Below are positions 31,935-40,089 of a DNA stretch of 64,000 nucleotides, piece by piece; position 1 is the stretch's first letter; each line of letters starts with the position of its first letter. The DNA is taken from NCBI RefSeq assembly GCF_000367365.1, contig NZ_BARF01000113.1, positions 1 to 64,000 on the forward strand, in the 5' to 3' direction. The DNA is from Streptomyces prunicolor NBRC 13075 (GTDB lineage: Bacteria; Actinomycetota; Actinomycetes; Streptomycetales; Streptomycetaceae). A program made the translations under genes and the position numbers. Below the pieces are notes generated by a model. That model was given only the letters and a program-made list of their open reading frames with translations, ran no database searches and was not told the DNA's origin.

Positions 31935-33044
31935 CTAAGAGGTGCCGCTTCCGCCATCCACGCTGGTCAGCTCCACCAACCGGTCCGCGAATCCGTCCCA
32001 CTCCCGGGCCAACGAACGAAGCAGTTCGGCCACGACGACGGTGCTGTGCGGCGGAGCGTTCGAGAATGTCTTGGACAGTCCCTCCGTCCCCGCGACCAAT
32101 GTGGAGAGTAACTTCAGGATTGTCCGGCCCGATTCGGAGAATCGGAGCGAAGGGTCCTGCCGGAGGTGGCCCATGAGCTTCGTCGGCGGTCTCGGAGAAC
32201 GAGACCTCGTCCCGGTAGAACGCCGCAGCGGGCTTCTCGGAGGTAGCTCGGTGCCGGGTTGAACCTCGCGTTGTCCCGCCGGGACCGGATCCTGGCCACA
32301 AGCAAGTCTGCGACGAACATCCTGCACGGTCGCCAGCGAGATACCCGCCGCCCTCGCCACCTCCCGCAGCGACGCCTCAGGTTGCTCGCGGATCAGCCCG
32401 GCTGCCTGCCTGCGTCCCTCAGCGGTGCTGAGGGGACGTAATCGGCCATCCCGGCCGAGCCGTGCGTTCGACTGTCCCATTGGGACAGTCATACGCCTGC
32501 GGATCCGTCCGACCGTACCGGCCGCCAGTCCTGCCAGGCGCCCTATAGCCCGATCCGACCAGTGGGGATAGAACTCGAGGATCCGGACCGCCGCCGCGCT
32601 GCGGTCCGCCGCGGTCAGCGGTAGGCCATGTTCGATGTTCGATCGAACCGCGAGAACAAACGCGGCCGCTTCGTCCCCGTCGAACAGGCGCGCCGCTATC
32701 TCGTCATCACCTCGGAGCTTCGCAGCTTCGAGCCGGTGCACCCCGTCGATGACCCGCATCGTCGGACAGTGCACCACGATCGGGGGCAGTTCATGTCTGA
32801 CCTCAGCGAGGCTTTTGACATATTCAACGTCCTGGCCGGCAACACGCGGACTGTCTGAACAGATCAGCACTCCGAGCGGCAAACTCTGTACGGGAAGCTC
32901 TTCGTTGTGGTCAGGTGGCTGCCCACCTTCCGCCCGAGGGGGGCGCGCGCTGGTGACGCTGTTCAGTGTTCGGGAGTGGCCGTCCAAAATCCGTTCTCGC
33001 AAAACACCCTTGACCGGCTCGAACGTCTCTCGCGGTAACGCCAT
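31935..33044 (-). CDS. StrR-type (ParB-like) pathway-specific regulator
   Basis: ATG at 33044 follows GGGGGAGG by about 8 nt; codon 3 is TTA. The 369-residue protein has a ParB-like N-terminal domain (LPPIVVHCPTMRVIDGVHRLEAAKLRG). A central helix-turn-helix follows (DRAIGRLAGLAAGTVGRIRRR), then the conserved NARLGRDGRLRPLSTAEGRRQAA segment and a second helix-turn-helix (SLREVARAAGISLATVQDVRRRL). This layout is that of StrR, NovG, Bbr and Tei15*, activators of streptomycin, novobiocin and glycopeptide clusters. The C-terminal third (from ~270) is longer and Arg/Pro-rich. It probably activates one or more operons in the island and is itself bldA-dependent. It is divergent from the DHPS gene. 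Confidence 0.9.
   Translation of the reverse strand: MALPRETFEPVKGVLRERILDGHSRTLNSVTSARPPRAEGGQPPDHNEELPVQSLPLGVLICSDSPRVAGQDVEYVKSLAEVRHELPPIVVHCPTMRVIDGVHRLEAAKLRGDDEIAARLFDGDEAAAFVLAVRSNIEHGLPLTAADRSAAAVRILEFYPHWSDRAIGRLAGLAAGTVGRIRRRMTVPMGQSNARLGRDGRLRPLSTAEGRRQAAGLIREQPEASLREVARAAGISLATVQDVRRRLACGQDPVPAGQREVQPGTELPPRSPLRRSTGTRSRSPRPPTKLMGHLRQDPSLRFSESGRTILKLLSTLVAGTEGLSKTFSNAPPHSTVVVAELLRSLAREWDGFADRLVELTSVDGGSGTS
32466..32494. promoter_or_regulatory. StrR-box-like palindrome inside the regulator gene
   Basis: The half-sites GTTCGACTG and CAGTCATAC are separated by 11 nt, close to the StrR consensus (GTTCRACTG-N11-CRGTYGAAC); the right half has 7 of 9 matches. The inner 19 nt (32471-32489) form a perfect palindrome. 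It lies within codons for the conserved TVPMGQSNA stretch, so coding constraint may explain part of it. Autoregulation is possible but unproven. Confidence 0.3.
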
Positions 33045-33349
33045 CGACGAATTTCCTCCCCCGGAGAAGCAAACGTGATCTTGTGGGATCCAACGAACGG
33101 CCTACCCAGTATGCCTAGCTACTGAACATCGTCAACGAGATTTCCGTCCCCTCCGCCACTACGGTGTCCGAAACCATTCGCGCCCCAACCGGCCCGTGCG
33201 AGTGTTGTATCTGATGCCCGCCTGTTGGTACCGTGCGCCCGGGCTGTGACTGGCGTGTAGAGATGGACGAAACCATCGGGGAGCAGCCCCGTCGTAAAGA
33301 CGTAGCGTCGTGCGCCTGGGCTTGTGGAATCGACCTGGGAGACACGACT
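33045..33349. other. Divergent promoter region between the StrR-like and DHPS genes
   Basis: About 305 nt. The in-frame region upstream of the chosen DHPS GTG is open to 33233, so the DHPS could start earlier (ATG 33263). No clear StrR box is visible. The segment 33065-33180 is AT-richer and should hold both promoters, but I cannot assign -35/-10 boxes. Confidence 0.4.
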
Positions 33350-34273
33350 GTGTTGCAGCACCCCGCTTCCTTGCTTGTGGCCCCAAACCGTCCGCTACTG
33401 GTCGGGATTGTAAATATCACTGCGGACTCGTTTTCGGACGGCGGCCGGTTCCTGGCCGCCGAGGACGCGGTCAGGTATGCCCGACGGCTAAGCGCAGAGG
33501 GTGCCGACATCATCGAACTCGGGCCCGCGGCCAGCCACCCCGGAGCCGAGAAGGTGACCGCCAGTGAGGAGACGAGGCGGCTGGCCGATGTCATCGATCC
33601 CTTGGTTGCGGCCGGCATCCCGGTGTCGGTGGACTCGTTCCTGCCGGAGACTCAGCGATTCGCCATCGCTCACGGGGCCTCGTATTTGAACGACATCCAG
33701 GGATTCCCCGACCCCGGCTTGTACGAGGAACTGGCCGCCAACCGTTGCCGGCTCATCGTCATGCACTCCGTGCAGCGCACCGGGCCCGCCACCAAGGTGC
33801 TCACCGACCCCTCGGCGGTACAGGGAGGTATCGAACGGTTCTTCGGTGAGCGCCTGTCCGCGCTCCAAGCAGCGGGAATCAGCAGGGAACGGCTGATCAT
33901 CGACCCGGGCCTCGGGTATTTCCTGGGCAGTACCCCGGAGCCGTCGGTGATGGCCCTGGCCAGGCTTCGGCGAACGAAGGCCCAGTTCGATCTACCGGTC
34001 CTGGTCTCGCCCTCCCGGAAGTCGTTTCTCCGTACGCTGACCGGGCGCGAGCTCGAGCACATCGGCCCGGCCAGCCTGGCCGCTGAACTGTACGCCGCCT
34101 GCCAGGGCGTGGACTTCATCCGTACCCACAATATCGCCGCCATCCGCGACGCACTCACTGTCTTCAACACCCTGCAGGCCCATAGGGAAGTCCCATCCCG
34201 AACAAGTGAGGACCGACCGTCGCAATGGCATCTCAGGGCGGTCGAGTCCTCGTCGTCCAGCGAGGCCCCGTAA
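33350..34273 (+). CDS. Sul-type dihydropteroate synthase, probable self-resistance enzyme
   Basis: GTG at 33350 follows GGGAG by 8 nt (in-frame ATG at 33263 and GTG at 33233 also exist). The 307-residue protein is a TIM-barrel DHPS, which condenses p-aminobenzoate with 6-hydroxymethyl-dihydropterin diphosphate. Its motifs are not those of a housekeeping FolP: GIVNITADSFSDGG (for NVTPDSFSDGG), ELGPAASHPGAE at 56-67 (for the usual GGESTRPG), SFLPETQRFAIAHGASYLND, IQGFPDP at 116-122, VMHSVQR, DPGLGYFLG at 185-193, and VSPSRKSFL at 219-227. From memory these match the plasmid resistance enzymes Sul1/Sul2 (GPAASHP, PETQR, NDIQGFPDP, DPGMGFFL). In a cluster making PABA-type intermediates it most simply protects the producer from a PABA analogue; a biosynthetic role is the alternative. 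Confidence 0.92.
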   Translation: MLQHPASLLVAPNRPLLVGIVNITADSFSDGGRFLAAEDAVRYARRLSAEGADIIELGPAASHPGAEKVTASEETRRLADVIDPLVAAGIPVSVDSFLPETQRFAIAHGASYLNDIQGFPDPGLYEELAANRCRLIVMHSVQRTGPATKVLTDPSAVQGGIERFFGERLSALQAAGISRERLIIDPGLGYFLGSTPEPSVMALARLRRTKAQFDLPVLVSPSRKSFLRTLTGRELEHIGPASLAAELYAACQGVDFIRTHNIAAIRDALTVFNTLQAHREVPSRTSEDRPSQWHLRAVESSSSSEAP

Positions 34274-34379
34274 CTGCTTCCAGCACAGGTCGCCCCGGCG
34301 TCATCTGCCGCGACGTTACTTGCCGACGGCGACCGTCTCCGAGGCCACAGCAGTGATCACCTTCAGCCGGGTGCCATGC

Positions 34380-34830
34380 CCGTCATCCGATCAGCCGTTC
34401 GTGACCCCAACGACTGCTACCGGTGAGCTGAGAGGTGTTCCCCGCCAGGAGTTCGGACCACGAACACCAACGAATGGCCCCCCCCAGTCCGCGCTGTTCC
34501 ACCCCAGAGGCGGGGACGGCGAGCCCGTCTGACCTGAGGGCTCGGAGCCCCATGGTGTTTCTGGCTTCACCGACCCCGTGACTCACCATCAGGTGGTGCT
34601 TGCTGCCCGACTTCCGCCGGTCGACCGGCGACGGCCCGGTGTCGGCGCCCTCTTTTTTTCGCGCGGACGTGAGACCCATCCACACACGCCCGGGACCAGT
34701 CGAGCGGCCGGCCGCATTCAGGTCCGCGGGCAGTACCCGGTGCAACTGATCGAAGACTCCGGCTCGTTGCCACCGGTCCCGTCGTCGCCGGTAGATCTGA
34801 CCGAACCCCAACCCCAGCTCCAGCCGCGGG
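34380..34830 (-). pseudogene. IS5-family transposase remnant
   Basis: The minus strand carries QIYRRRRDRWQRAGVFDQLHRVL, then DWSRACVDGSHVRAKK (in another frame) and ADTGPSPVDRRKSGSKHHLM. These are hallmark segments of actinobacterial IS5-type DDE transposases. At least two frameshifts break them and the C-terminal part is absent. It lies between the two halves of the island. Confidence 0.75.
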
Positions 34831-34859
34831 AGTTGCCAGACGATGCCGCTGCAGAAGGC

Positions 34860-35480
34860 ACTGTCAGGATGCTCTGCTCACTGCGTACGTCCGACGGACT
34901 CGAACTCGTGCGGAGTGCGGCCGAGCGGCTGCTGCCGGAACTGCTCGAGGCCGAAGCCACCTCGCTCGGTCATCATGGAGGCGTACGCGCTGGGGGTGTC
35001 CACCTGCTCGGTCGACGACCTGGTCAAGGCACCCCGGGTCGGACACCGGGATCTCCAGGAGCGAGATTTCCCGCATCTGTGCCGACCTCAACGCGGAGGT
35101 CTTCCGCAACCGTCCCCCGGACCACACCCGCTTTCCCTGCAGCTACCTCGACGCCACCTACATCAAGGCCCGCGGTCAACCTTCAGATCGCCTCCCAGAC
35201 CGTCGCCATCGCCATCGCCGCAGAAGACGGCGGCCGTGAAGTCCTGGGCGTGATGGTCGGCGGCAGCGAGACCGAGGCCTTCTGGAGCCACTTCCTGCGC
35301 TCCCTGCGTGAACACGGCCTGCCCGGACTGCGCCTGGTGATCTCCGACCACCAAAGCGGCCTGGTCAAGGCGATCCGCAAGGTCATGATCGGCGCGTTCT
35401 ACCAGCGCTGCCGGTTCCACTTCGTCCGCAACGTCTTCGGCGTGATCCGCAAGGGGAGCCGGGATGGTGAAGTTCCCCGC
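34860..35480 (+). pseudogene. IS256-family (mutator-type) transposase remnant
   Basis: Across shifted plus-strand frames I read AYALGVSTCSVDDLVKA, then a C-A-D-L-N-A-E-V-F-R-N stretch, FPCSYLDATYIKARG, and in the last long frame QIASQTVAIAIAAEDGGREVLGVMVGGSETEAFW, ISDHQSGLVKAIRKVMIG and RCRFHFVRNVFGVI. These are the DDE core of an IS256-type transposase. The N-terminal and extreme C-terminal parts are lost and several frameshifts are present. It stands just upstream of the threonine operon. Confidence 0.78.
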
Positions 35481-35544
35481 ACGGCCGACAGAGGCGAATT
35501 GACTTCACGCTCATTCTGCCCGCCACACGGAAGGCCTGTTTGGC

Positions 35545-35742
35545 CTAATTTTCTGTCAGGATGAAGGGAAATGTCAGGCGGATGCCCGGCGCGGTTGCCG
35601 CAGAGTCGCCGTCGCCCGCCGCGACGGAATATGAGATTCCTGTGATTTCGTTGCAGTGACCCGACCACCCGGAGTCGGTGGCGGCCGTGACGAGGAATCC
35701 AATATTCCGGACGCGGTGATATGAGGAAAGCAAATCGATCAT
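35545..35742 (-). CDS. Small hypothetical protein, doubtful
   Basis: A 65-codon minus-strand frame (ATG 35742, TAG at 35545) with reasonable Streptomyces codon use and a non-repetitive sequence (RNIGFLVTAATDSGWSGHCNE, then a hydrophobic tail). No ribosome-binding site is evident and I do not recognise a family. It could be the surviving end of a larger gene cut by the IS256 element. The plus-strand frame 35721-35948 over the same region is no better supported. Confidence 0.25.
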   Translation of the reverse strand: MIDLLSSYHRVRNIGFLVTAATDSGWSGHCNEITGISYSVAAGDGDSAATAPGIRLTFPFILTEN

Positions 35743-36068
35743 GGCTCGAAATGATTGTCCGGCGTCTCGGATCGTGCGGTCCGGCGGGCAGCGCCCTCGT
35801 ATTCCCTGGTCAGCCCAACCTTCCTGACATCGCGGCGCCTTGCTGTAACTTGACGTGCATCATGCATTACGGGATTGGGGGGTTGCCTGTGATGCGAGTA
35901 TCACGAGAGGATGAATTCCCGCCGGGTCTCATGTTTTGGGATGCGTGAGTCGTCCCTGATGGCCTGGTGCATCCATTGGGAAAAGCTATCGATCATTGGA
36001 ACGTGACCGCTCGTGCGCCGTTCCACGTGCTGAGTGCTGCCGAATCGACCAGGATGGATGGAAGATAC
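35743..36068. other. Upstream region of the threonine-activation operon
   Basis: About 325 nt with lower GC than the operon itself. It presumably carries the promoter for the genes from 36069 to 46047. An open frame runs into the A-PCP gene from 35967, but its codons do not resemble an adenylation-domain N-terminus. No StrR box or other operator is recognisable by eye. Confidence 0.4.
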
Positions 36069-37892
36069 ATGGAGTTAGGGGAGCGCACGCTTGTCGCGTT
36101 GTTCAAAAGTGCGGCCGCACGGTTCTCGAACAGGGTGGCGGTGACGGCAGACGACGACGAACTCACCTATCACGAACTGAACCGGCGATCCGATCTGCTC
36201 GCCGGCAGACTGCGGGCCGCGGGCGCGGGACCCGGAACTCTGGTGGCCCTGCTGGCCCCGCGCAGTGCCCGGCTGCTGATCGGCGTGCTGGGAATCCTGA
36301 AGGCGGGTGCCGCCTATGTCCCCGTCGACCCCAGCTATCCGCAGGAGCGGATTGCCTGGACGGTCAAGGACAGCGGGGCCTCCGTGATCGTGTCGACGTC
36401 GGAGCTGGCTGAGGCGGTCTCAGGCCAAGGGACCGACGTTGTGCTGCTGGACCATCCGGCAGCGGAATCCGCGGACGGGACAAAGCCCTCGGTGGAGGGC
36501 ACGACGACCGCTGACAGTCTGGCGTACGTCATCTACACCTCCGGTTCCACGGGCGTCCCCAAAGGCGTGCAAGTGGAGCACCGCAATGTTGTCCGCCTCT
36601 TTGACGTCACCCGGGAGCAGTTCAGCTTCGACGAGCACGACGTCTGGACGCTGTTCCACTCGGCGGCCTTCGACTTCTCCGTCTGGGAGATCTGGGGTGC
36701 TCTGCTGTTCGGCGGGCGGCTCGTAGTCGTTCCGCTGGAGACCGCGCGCTCACCCGAGGCATTGCATGAACTCCTGCGCAGCGAGCGGGTGACTGTCCTC
36801 AACCAGACGCCGTCCGCCTTCGGCCGGCTTGCGGCGGCCGACGCACGGTCCGCCGAGTGCCTGTCCAGCCTGAGGATCGTCGTGTTCGGCGGTGAGCGTC
36901 TCGAGCCGACGGCGCTGCGCGATTGGATCGAACGCCACGGCGACGAACACCCCCGCCTGGTCAACATGTACGGCATCACGGAGGCCACCGTCCACGCCTC
37001 CTACCGGCCGCTCACCGCAAGCGACTTGGACACGCACGGGGTGAGCCCCATTGGTGATCCGCTGCCCGACCTGATCTTCCACGTGCTCGGCGACGACACG
37101 CAGCCCATGGCGGAGGGCGTCCCCGGCGAGCTGTACCTCGAAGGGGCCGGCCTCGCGCGTGGCTATCTCGGACGACCGGACCTCAACAAAGAGCGCTTCG
37201 TCGACCACATCGCTTCCGACGGCACAGTGCGTCGCTGCTACCGCACCGGGGACCGAGTTGTCGCGCTGTCCCAGGGCGGATATGGCTATGTCGGCCGCAC
37301 GGACGACCAGATGAAGATCCGGGGTTACCGAGTGGAGCCCGGCGAGATCGAGGCGGTTCTCGTCCGTCACGCGGACGTGTCGACGGCCGTCGTACTCCCC
37401 CACGACTACGGCGGGGGAGACGTGCGCGTCGTGGCCTACGTCGGATCCGGGGCGCAGGCGGAAACACTCGCTCCCGAACTGGGTGCGGCGGCTGCCGCCA
37501 CCCTGCCGTCCCACATGCGTCCGTCCGCGTACATGGTTCTGCCGCAACTGCCGCTGACCCTCAACGGCAAGGTGGACAAGGAGAGGCTGCCGGCACCGGT
37601 GGCCGCGACCACGCCTGTCCACGTCGTTGCCGTCGACGGCCCGGAACTAACCGGTACGGAGCGGCGCATCGCCGGGATCTGGCAGTCCGTCCTGGACGTT
37701 CCCGCGGTAGGCAGCGACACAGACTTCTTCGATCTCGGCGGCACATCGCTGTCGTTGCTGCGCATGTTCGGCCAGGTCAACGAGGCCTTCCGCACCGAAC
37801 TCGAGATCACCGTACTGATCGATGGCGCAACAGTAGGGTCGCTTGCCCGCCACGTCGACAGCGCCCTGTCAACGTCGACGCCCACCGTCTGA
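36069..37892 (+). CDS. Threonine-specific NRPS A-PCP didomain, SyrB1-like
   Basis: ATG at 36069 (GGAAGA upstream; earlier in-frame ATGs at 36054 and 36058). The 607-residue protein has a full adenylation domain: A3 YVIYTSGSTGVPKGVQVEH, A5 NMYGITEATVH, A7 YRTGDRV, A8 GRTDDQMKIRGYRVEPGEIE, A10 LNGKVDKERL. One carrier domain follows (DFFDLGGTSLSLL, phosphopantetheine Ser560). Reading the pocket residues against PheA gives D-F-W-N-V-G-M-V-H-K, the threonine code (usual D-F-W-N-I-G-M-V-H-K). Architecture and specificity match SyrB1, which loads L-Thr for the halogenase SyrB2; a SyrB2 homologue is the next gene (45 nt on). Codon 3 is TTA. It lacks condensation and thioesterase domains. Confidence 0.93.
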   Translation: MELGERTLVALFKSAAARFSNRVAVTADDDELTYHELNRRSDLLAGRLRAAGAGPGTLVALLAPRSARLLIGVLGILKAGAAYVPVDPSYPQERIAWTVKDSGASVIVSTSELAEAVSGQGTDVVLLDHPAAESADGTKPSVEGTTTADSLAYVIYTSGSTGVPKGVQVEHRNVVRLFDVTREQFSFDEHDVWTLFHSAAFDFSVWEIWGALLFGGRLVVVPLETARSPEALHELLRSERVTVLNQTPSAFGRLAAADARSAECLSSLRIVVFGGERLEPTALRDWIERHGDEHPRLVNMYGITEATVHASYRPLTASDLDTHGVSPIGDPLPDLIFHVLGDDTQPMAEGVPGELYLEGAGLARGYLGRPDLNKERFVDHIASDGTVRRCYRTGDRVVALSQGGYGYVGRTDDQMKIRGYRVEPGEIEAVLVRHADVSTAVVLPHDYGGGDVRVVAYVGSGAQAETLAPELGAAAAATLPSHMRPSAYMVLPQLPLTLNGKVDKERLPAPVAATTPVHVVAVDGPELTGTERRIAGIWQSVLDVPAVGSDTDFFDLGGTSLSLLRMFGQVNEAFRTELEITVLIDGATVGSLARHVDSALSTSTPTV

Positions 37893-37936
37893 ACACATCC
37901 GGCCGAATCGGCCGTGCATCCACCTCGGAGAGACAC

Positions 37937-38896
37937 GTGACCACCGCACAGCACTCCAACTTCTCCCTCAGCGACGAGGAACTGGCGGCCTTTCACCGCA
38001 ACGGCTACGCCGGCCCCTTCACGCTGTACGAACCCGACGAGATCAAGAAGACGTGGGGACGCACCCGCCTGGAATTACTGGACCGCAGTGCCGCCGTCTA
38101 CCAGGACGAGGCGGCGGTGTCCGGCGCGACGAACATATCCAACTACGACCGCCACCTCGATCACGGTTTCCTGGCGGAGCACATCACCCGACCGGAGATC
38201 GTCCACCGGGTCTCCAGCATCCTCGGGCCGGACGCGCTGTGCTGGCGCACCGAGTTCTTCCCGAAGTACGCGGGCGACGAGGGCACCGACTGGCACCAGG
38301 CGGACACCTTCGCCAACGCCTCGGGTACCCCGCAGATCCAGTGGCCCGGCGGCTCGGACTTCGGCGGCACCATCACCGTGTGGTGCGCGTTCACCGAGGC
38401 CTCCGTCGACATGGGCTGTCTGCAGTTCATTCCCGGCACGCACCGCACCATGTTCTACGACGAGACCAAACGGATGCACTACGACCCGAGTGACAACACC
38501 TCCGTCGAGAAGGACGGCGTACGACGGGGATTCTTCGGCTACGACTACCGCGAACTGCAGATCGACCCGGATTGGAAGCCCGACGAGTCGAAAGCCGTGT
38601 CCATGGAGATGAGGGCGGGGCAGTTCATCGTGTTCTGGTCCACGCTGATGCACGCCTCGCATCCGCATGAAGGCAGGACCAAGGACATGCGCATGGGCTT
38701 CGCGTCCCGTTACGTGCCCACCTCCGTGGAGATCTACCCCGGCACCACGGACATCGAGGAGTACGGCGGTCGGGTCAGCCTCGAACGCTACGGAGCGGTG
38801 CTGGTCAGCGGTGCTGACGAGTACGGCCACAACCGGCTCGCCGAATGCACGACCCAAGACCAGCCCTTCCGGCCCGCGTCCAGGGCCGGGGCTTGA
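37937..38896 (+). CDS. Fe(II)/2-oxoglutarate-dependent threonyl-PCP halogenase, SyrB2-like
   Basis: The 319-residue protein is collinear with SyrB2 over its whole length (WxRTRLxLLDRSAAxYQD, SGATNISNYDRHLD, CWRTEFFPKYAGDEGTDWHQ, DGVRRGFFGYDYRELQID, FWSTLMHASHPH). The facial triad is His120 and His239, with Ala122 in the H-x-A motif (WHQADTF) where hydroxylases have Asp or Glu. That vacant site lets chloride bind iron, the defining feature of this halogenase class. It should chlorinate the methyl group of L-Thr on the upstream PCP to 4-chloro-L-threonine. A related enzyme, Thr3, is known from the 4-chlorothreonine producer Streptomyces sp. OH-5093. Codon 47 is TTA. Its stop overlaps the next start (TGATG). 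Confidence 0.95.
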   Translation: MTTAQHSNFSLSDEELAAFHRNGYAGPFTLYEPDEIKKTWGRTRLELLDRSAAVYQDEAAVSGATNISNYDRHLDHGFLAEHITRPEIVHRVSSILGPDALCWRTEFFPKYAGDEGTDWHQADTFANASGTPQIQWPGGSDFGGTITVWCAFTEASVDMGCLQFIPGTHRTMFYDETKRMHYDPSDNTSVEKDGVRRGFFGYDYRELQIDPDWKPDESKAVSMEMRAGQFIVFWSTLMHASHPHEGRTKDMRMGFASRYVPTSVEIYPGTTDIEEYGGRVSLERYGAVLVSGADEYGHNRLAECTTQDQPFRPASRAGA

Positions 38897-40089
38897 TGCC
38901 GACGAGTACCGCGGTAGGTGCCGTGCCGGACACCGGGTCGCTGAGTGCGCTGGCGCAGGCCCTTCTCGACACGGCATCCCTCACCCGGGTCATGCCGGAG
39001 CGGGTGAGAGTCGCCCCTGTCGAACCGTTCCCCGGAGACGGAACGTCGTCCGCTCAGGCCCTCCTCGACCGGCTCACCGGTGCCCTCGGGCTCCCGGAGG
39101 TCGAGATGGTTCCGGAGCCCGGACCGCTATCGGCCGCGGAACTTGCCGTCAGCCGACGCTTGGCGTTGCGTCCGCCCGACAGCGCTGAGGACGAGGATCA
39201 GCTCGAAGATGTGGCGCGCCAGGTCCTGACGGCCTTCCCCGGCCGGCCCATCGTCGTGCCCGCCTACGACGGCAGCCCGTTGCGCTGCTGGGCGGCCGGG
39301 CCCGAGGACGCCCCGGCGGTCGCGGTCGTCAGCGCCTGCGGTATGCCGGTCGGGCTGGCGTCGAACTGGTTGGCGGCGCTGTCCTCCTCATACCGCGTCG
39401 TGACCTGGGAGAGCCGCGGGCTGTTCGCGGGGGACGACGGATCCGGGCTCAGCGAGCTGGTGGGCCACAGCCTGGACGTCCAGGGCGACGACCTGCTCGC
39501 GGTGCTCGACGGCTTCGGCATTCCCCGGGCACACGCCATGGGGCTGTGCGGAGGTGCGGCGATCGCCCTGGCGGCGACTGCCCGCTCGGACCGCATCACC
39601 TCCATGAGTCTCTGGCACGGGGACTACGAACTCGGGGACGAGGCACCCAAGACGGCGCACCAGCGGGACGTCGAGTCGCTGCTGGCCATGGTCGCGCGCG
39701 GTCGGCAGCAGGCCGCCGGGATGCACCGGCTGATGAGCCGCCCCGCAACGCTGGAGGCGCTGCGCCAGGACATCGCCCATTACCTGATCCATCCGTACGC
39801 GACGTCCGAACTGCTGTACCGCTACGGCCTGCTGAACGGGGCGATCATGTCCACCGACTGTCGACCGCTGCTCACGGCCGGGCAGCCGACCCTTGTGGTC
39901 ACCAGCGCGAAGGACACCACGGCGCACCCCGCGGGCTCCGAGTTCATCGCGGCGCACCTGCCGCGGGCAGAACTGCGCAGCATGCCGGAAGGCGATCACC
40001 TCACGGCCTTCGACGCAGGGAGTGAACTGGTCGACCTGGCCCGCGAGTTCCTGCGTGACGTGACCACCGAGGACCGGAAGGGCACATGA
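38896..40089 (+). CDS. SyrC-like aminoacyl carrier-protein shuttle (alpha/beta hydrolase fold)
   Basis: The ATG overlaps the halogenase stop. The 397-residue alpha/beta hydrolase-fold protein carries the nucleophile elbow AMGLCGGAAIAL, so Cys218 replaces the usual Ser. A C-terminal LVVTSAKDTTAHPAG (acid) and EGDHLTAF (His) complete the triad. SyrC in syringomycin and CmaE in coronatine have the same Cys elbow and move (chloro)aminoacyl groups between carrier proteins. The N-terminal ~100 residues precede the hydrolase core, as in SyrC. Here the natural destination would be the PCP of the next gene product (Ser423 of the methyltransferase-PCP protein). Translation is coupled on both sides. Confidence 0.88.
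   Translation: MPTSTAVGAVPDTGSLSALAQALLDTASLTRVMPERVRVAPVEPFPGDGTSSAQALLDRLTGALGLPEVEMVPEPGPLSAAELAVSRRLALRPPDSAEDEDQLEDVARQVLTAFPGRPIVVPAYDGSPLRCWAAGPEDAPAVAVVSACGMPVGLASNWLAALSSSYRVVTWESRGLFAGDDGSGLSELVGHSLDVQGDDLLAVLDGFGIPRAHAMGLCGGAAIALAATARSDRITSMSLWHGDYELGDEAPKTAHQRDVESLLAMVARGRQQAAGMHRLMSRPATLEALRQDIAHYLIHPYATSELLYRYGLLNGAIMSTDCRPLLTAGQPTLVVTSAKDTTAHPAGSEFIAAHLPRAELRSMPEGDHLTAFDAGSELVDLAREFLRDVTTEDRKGT

Noticed and set aside
35721..35948. Plus-strand 75-codon frame upstream of the A-PCP gene
   Set aside because: It has no clear ribosome-binding site or family resemblance and overlaps a minus-strand frame of similar quality; not called as a gene.
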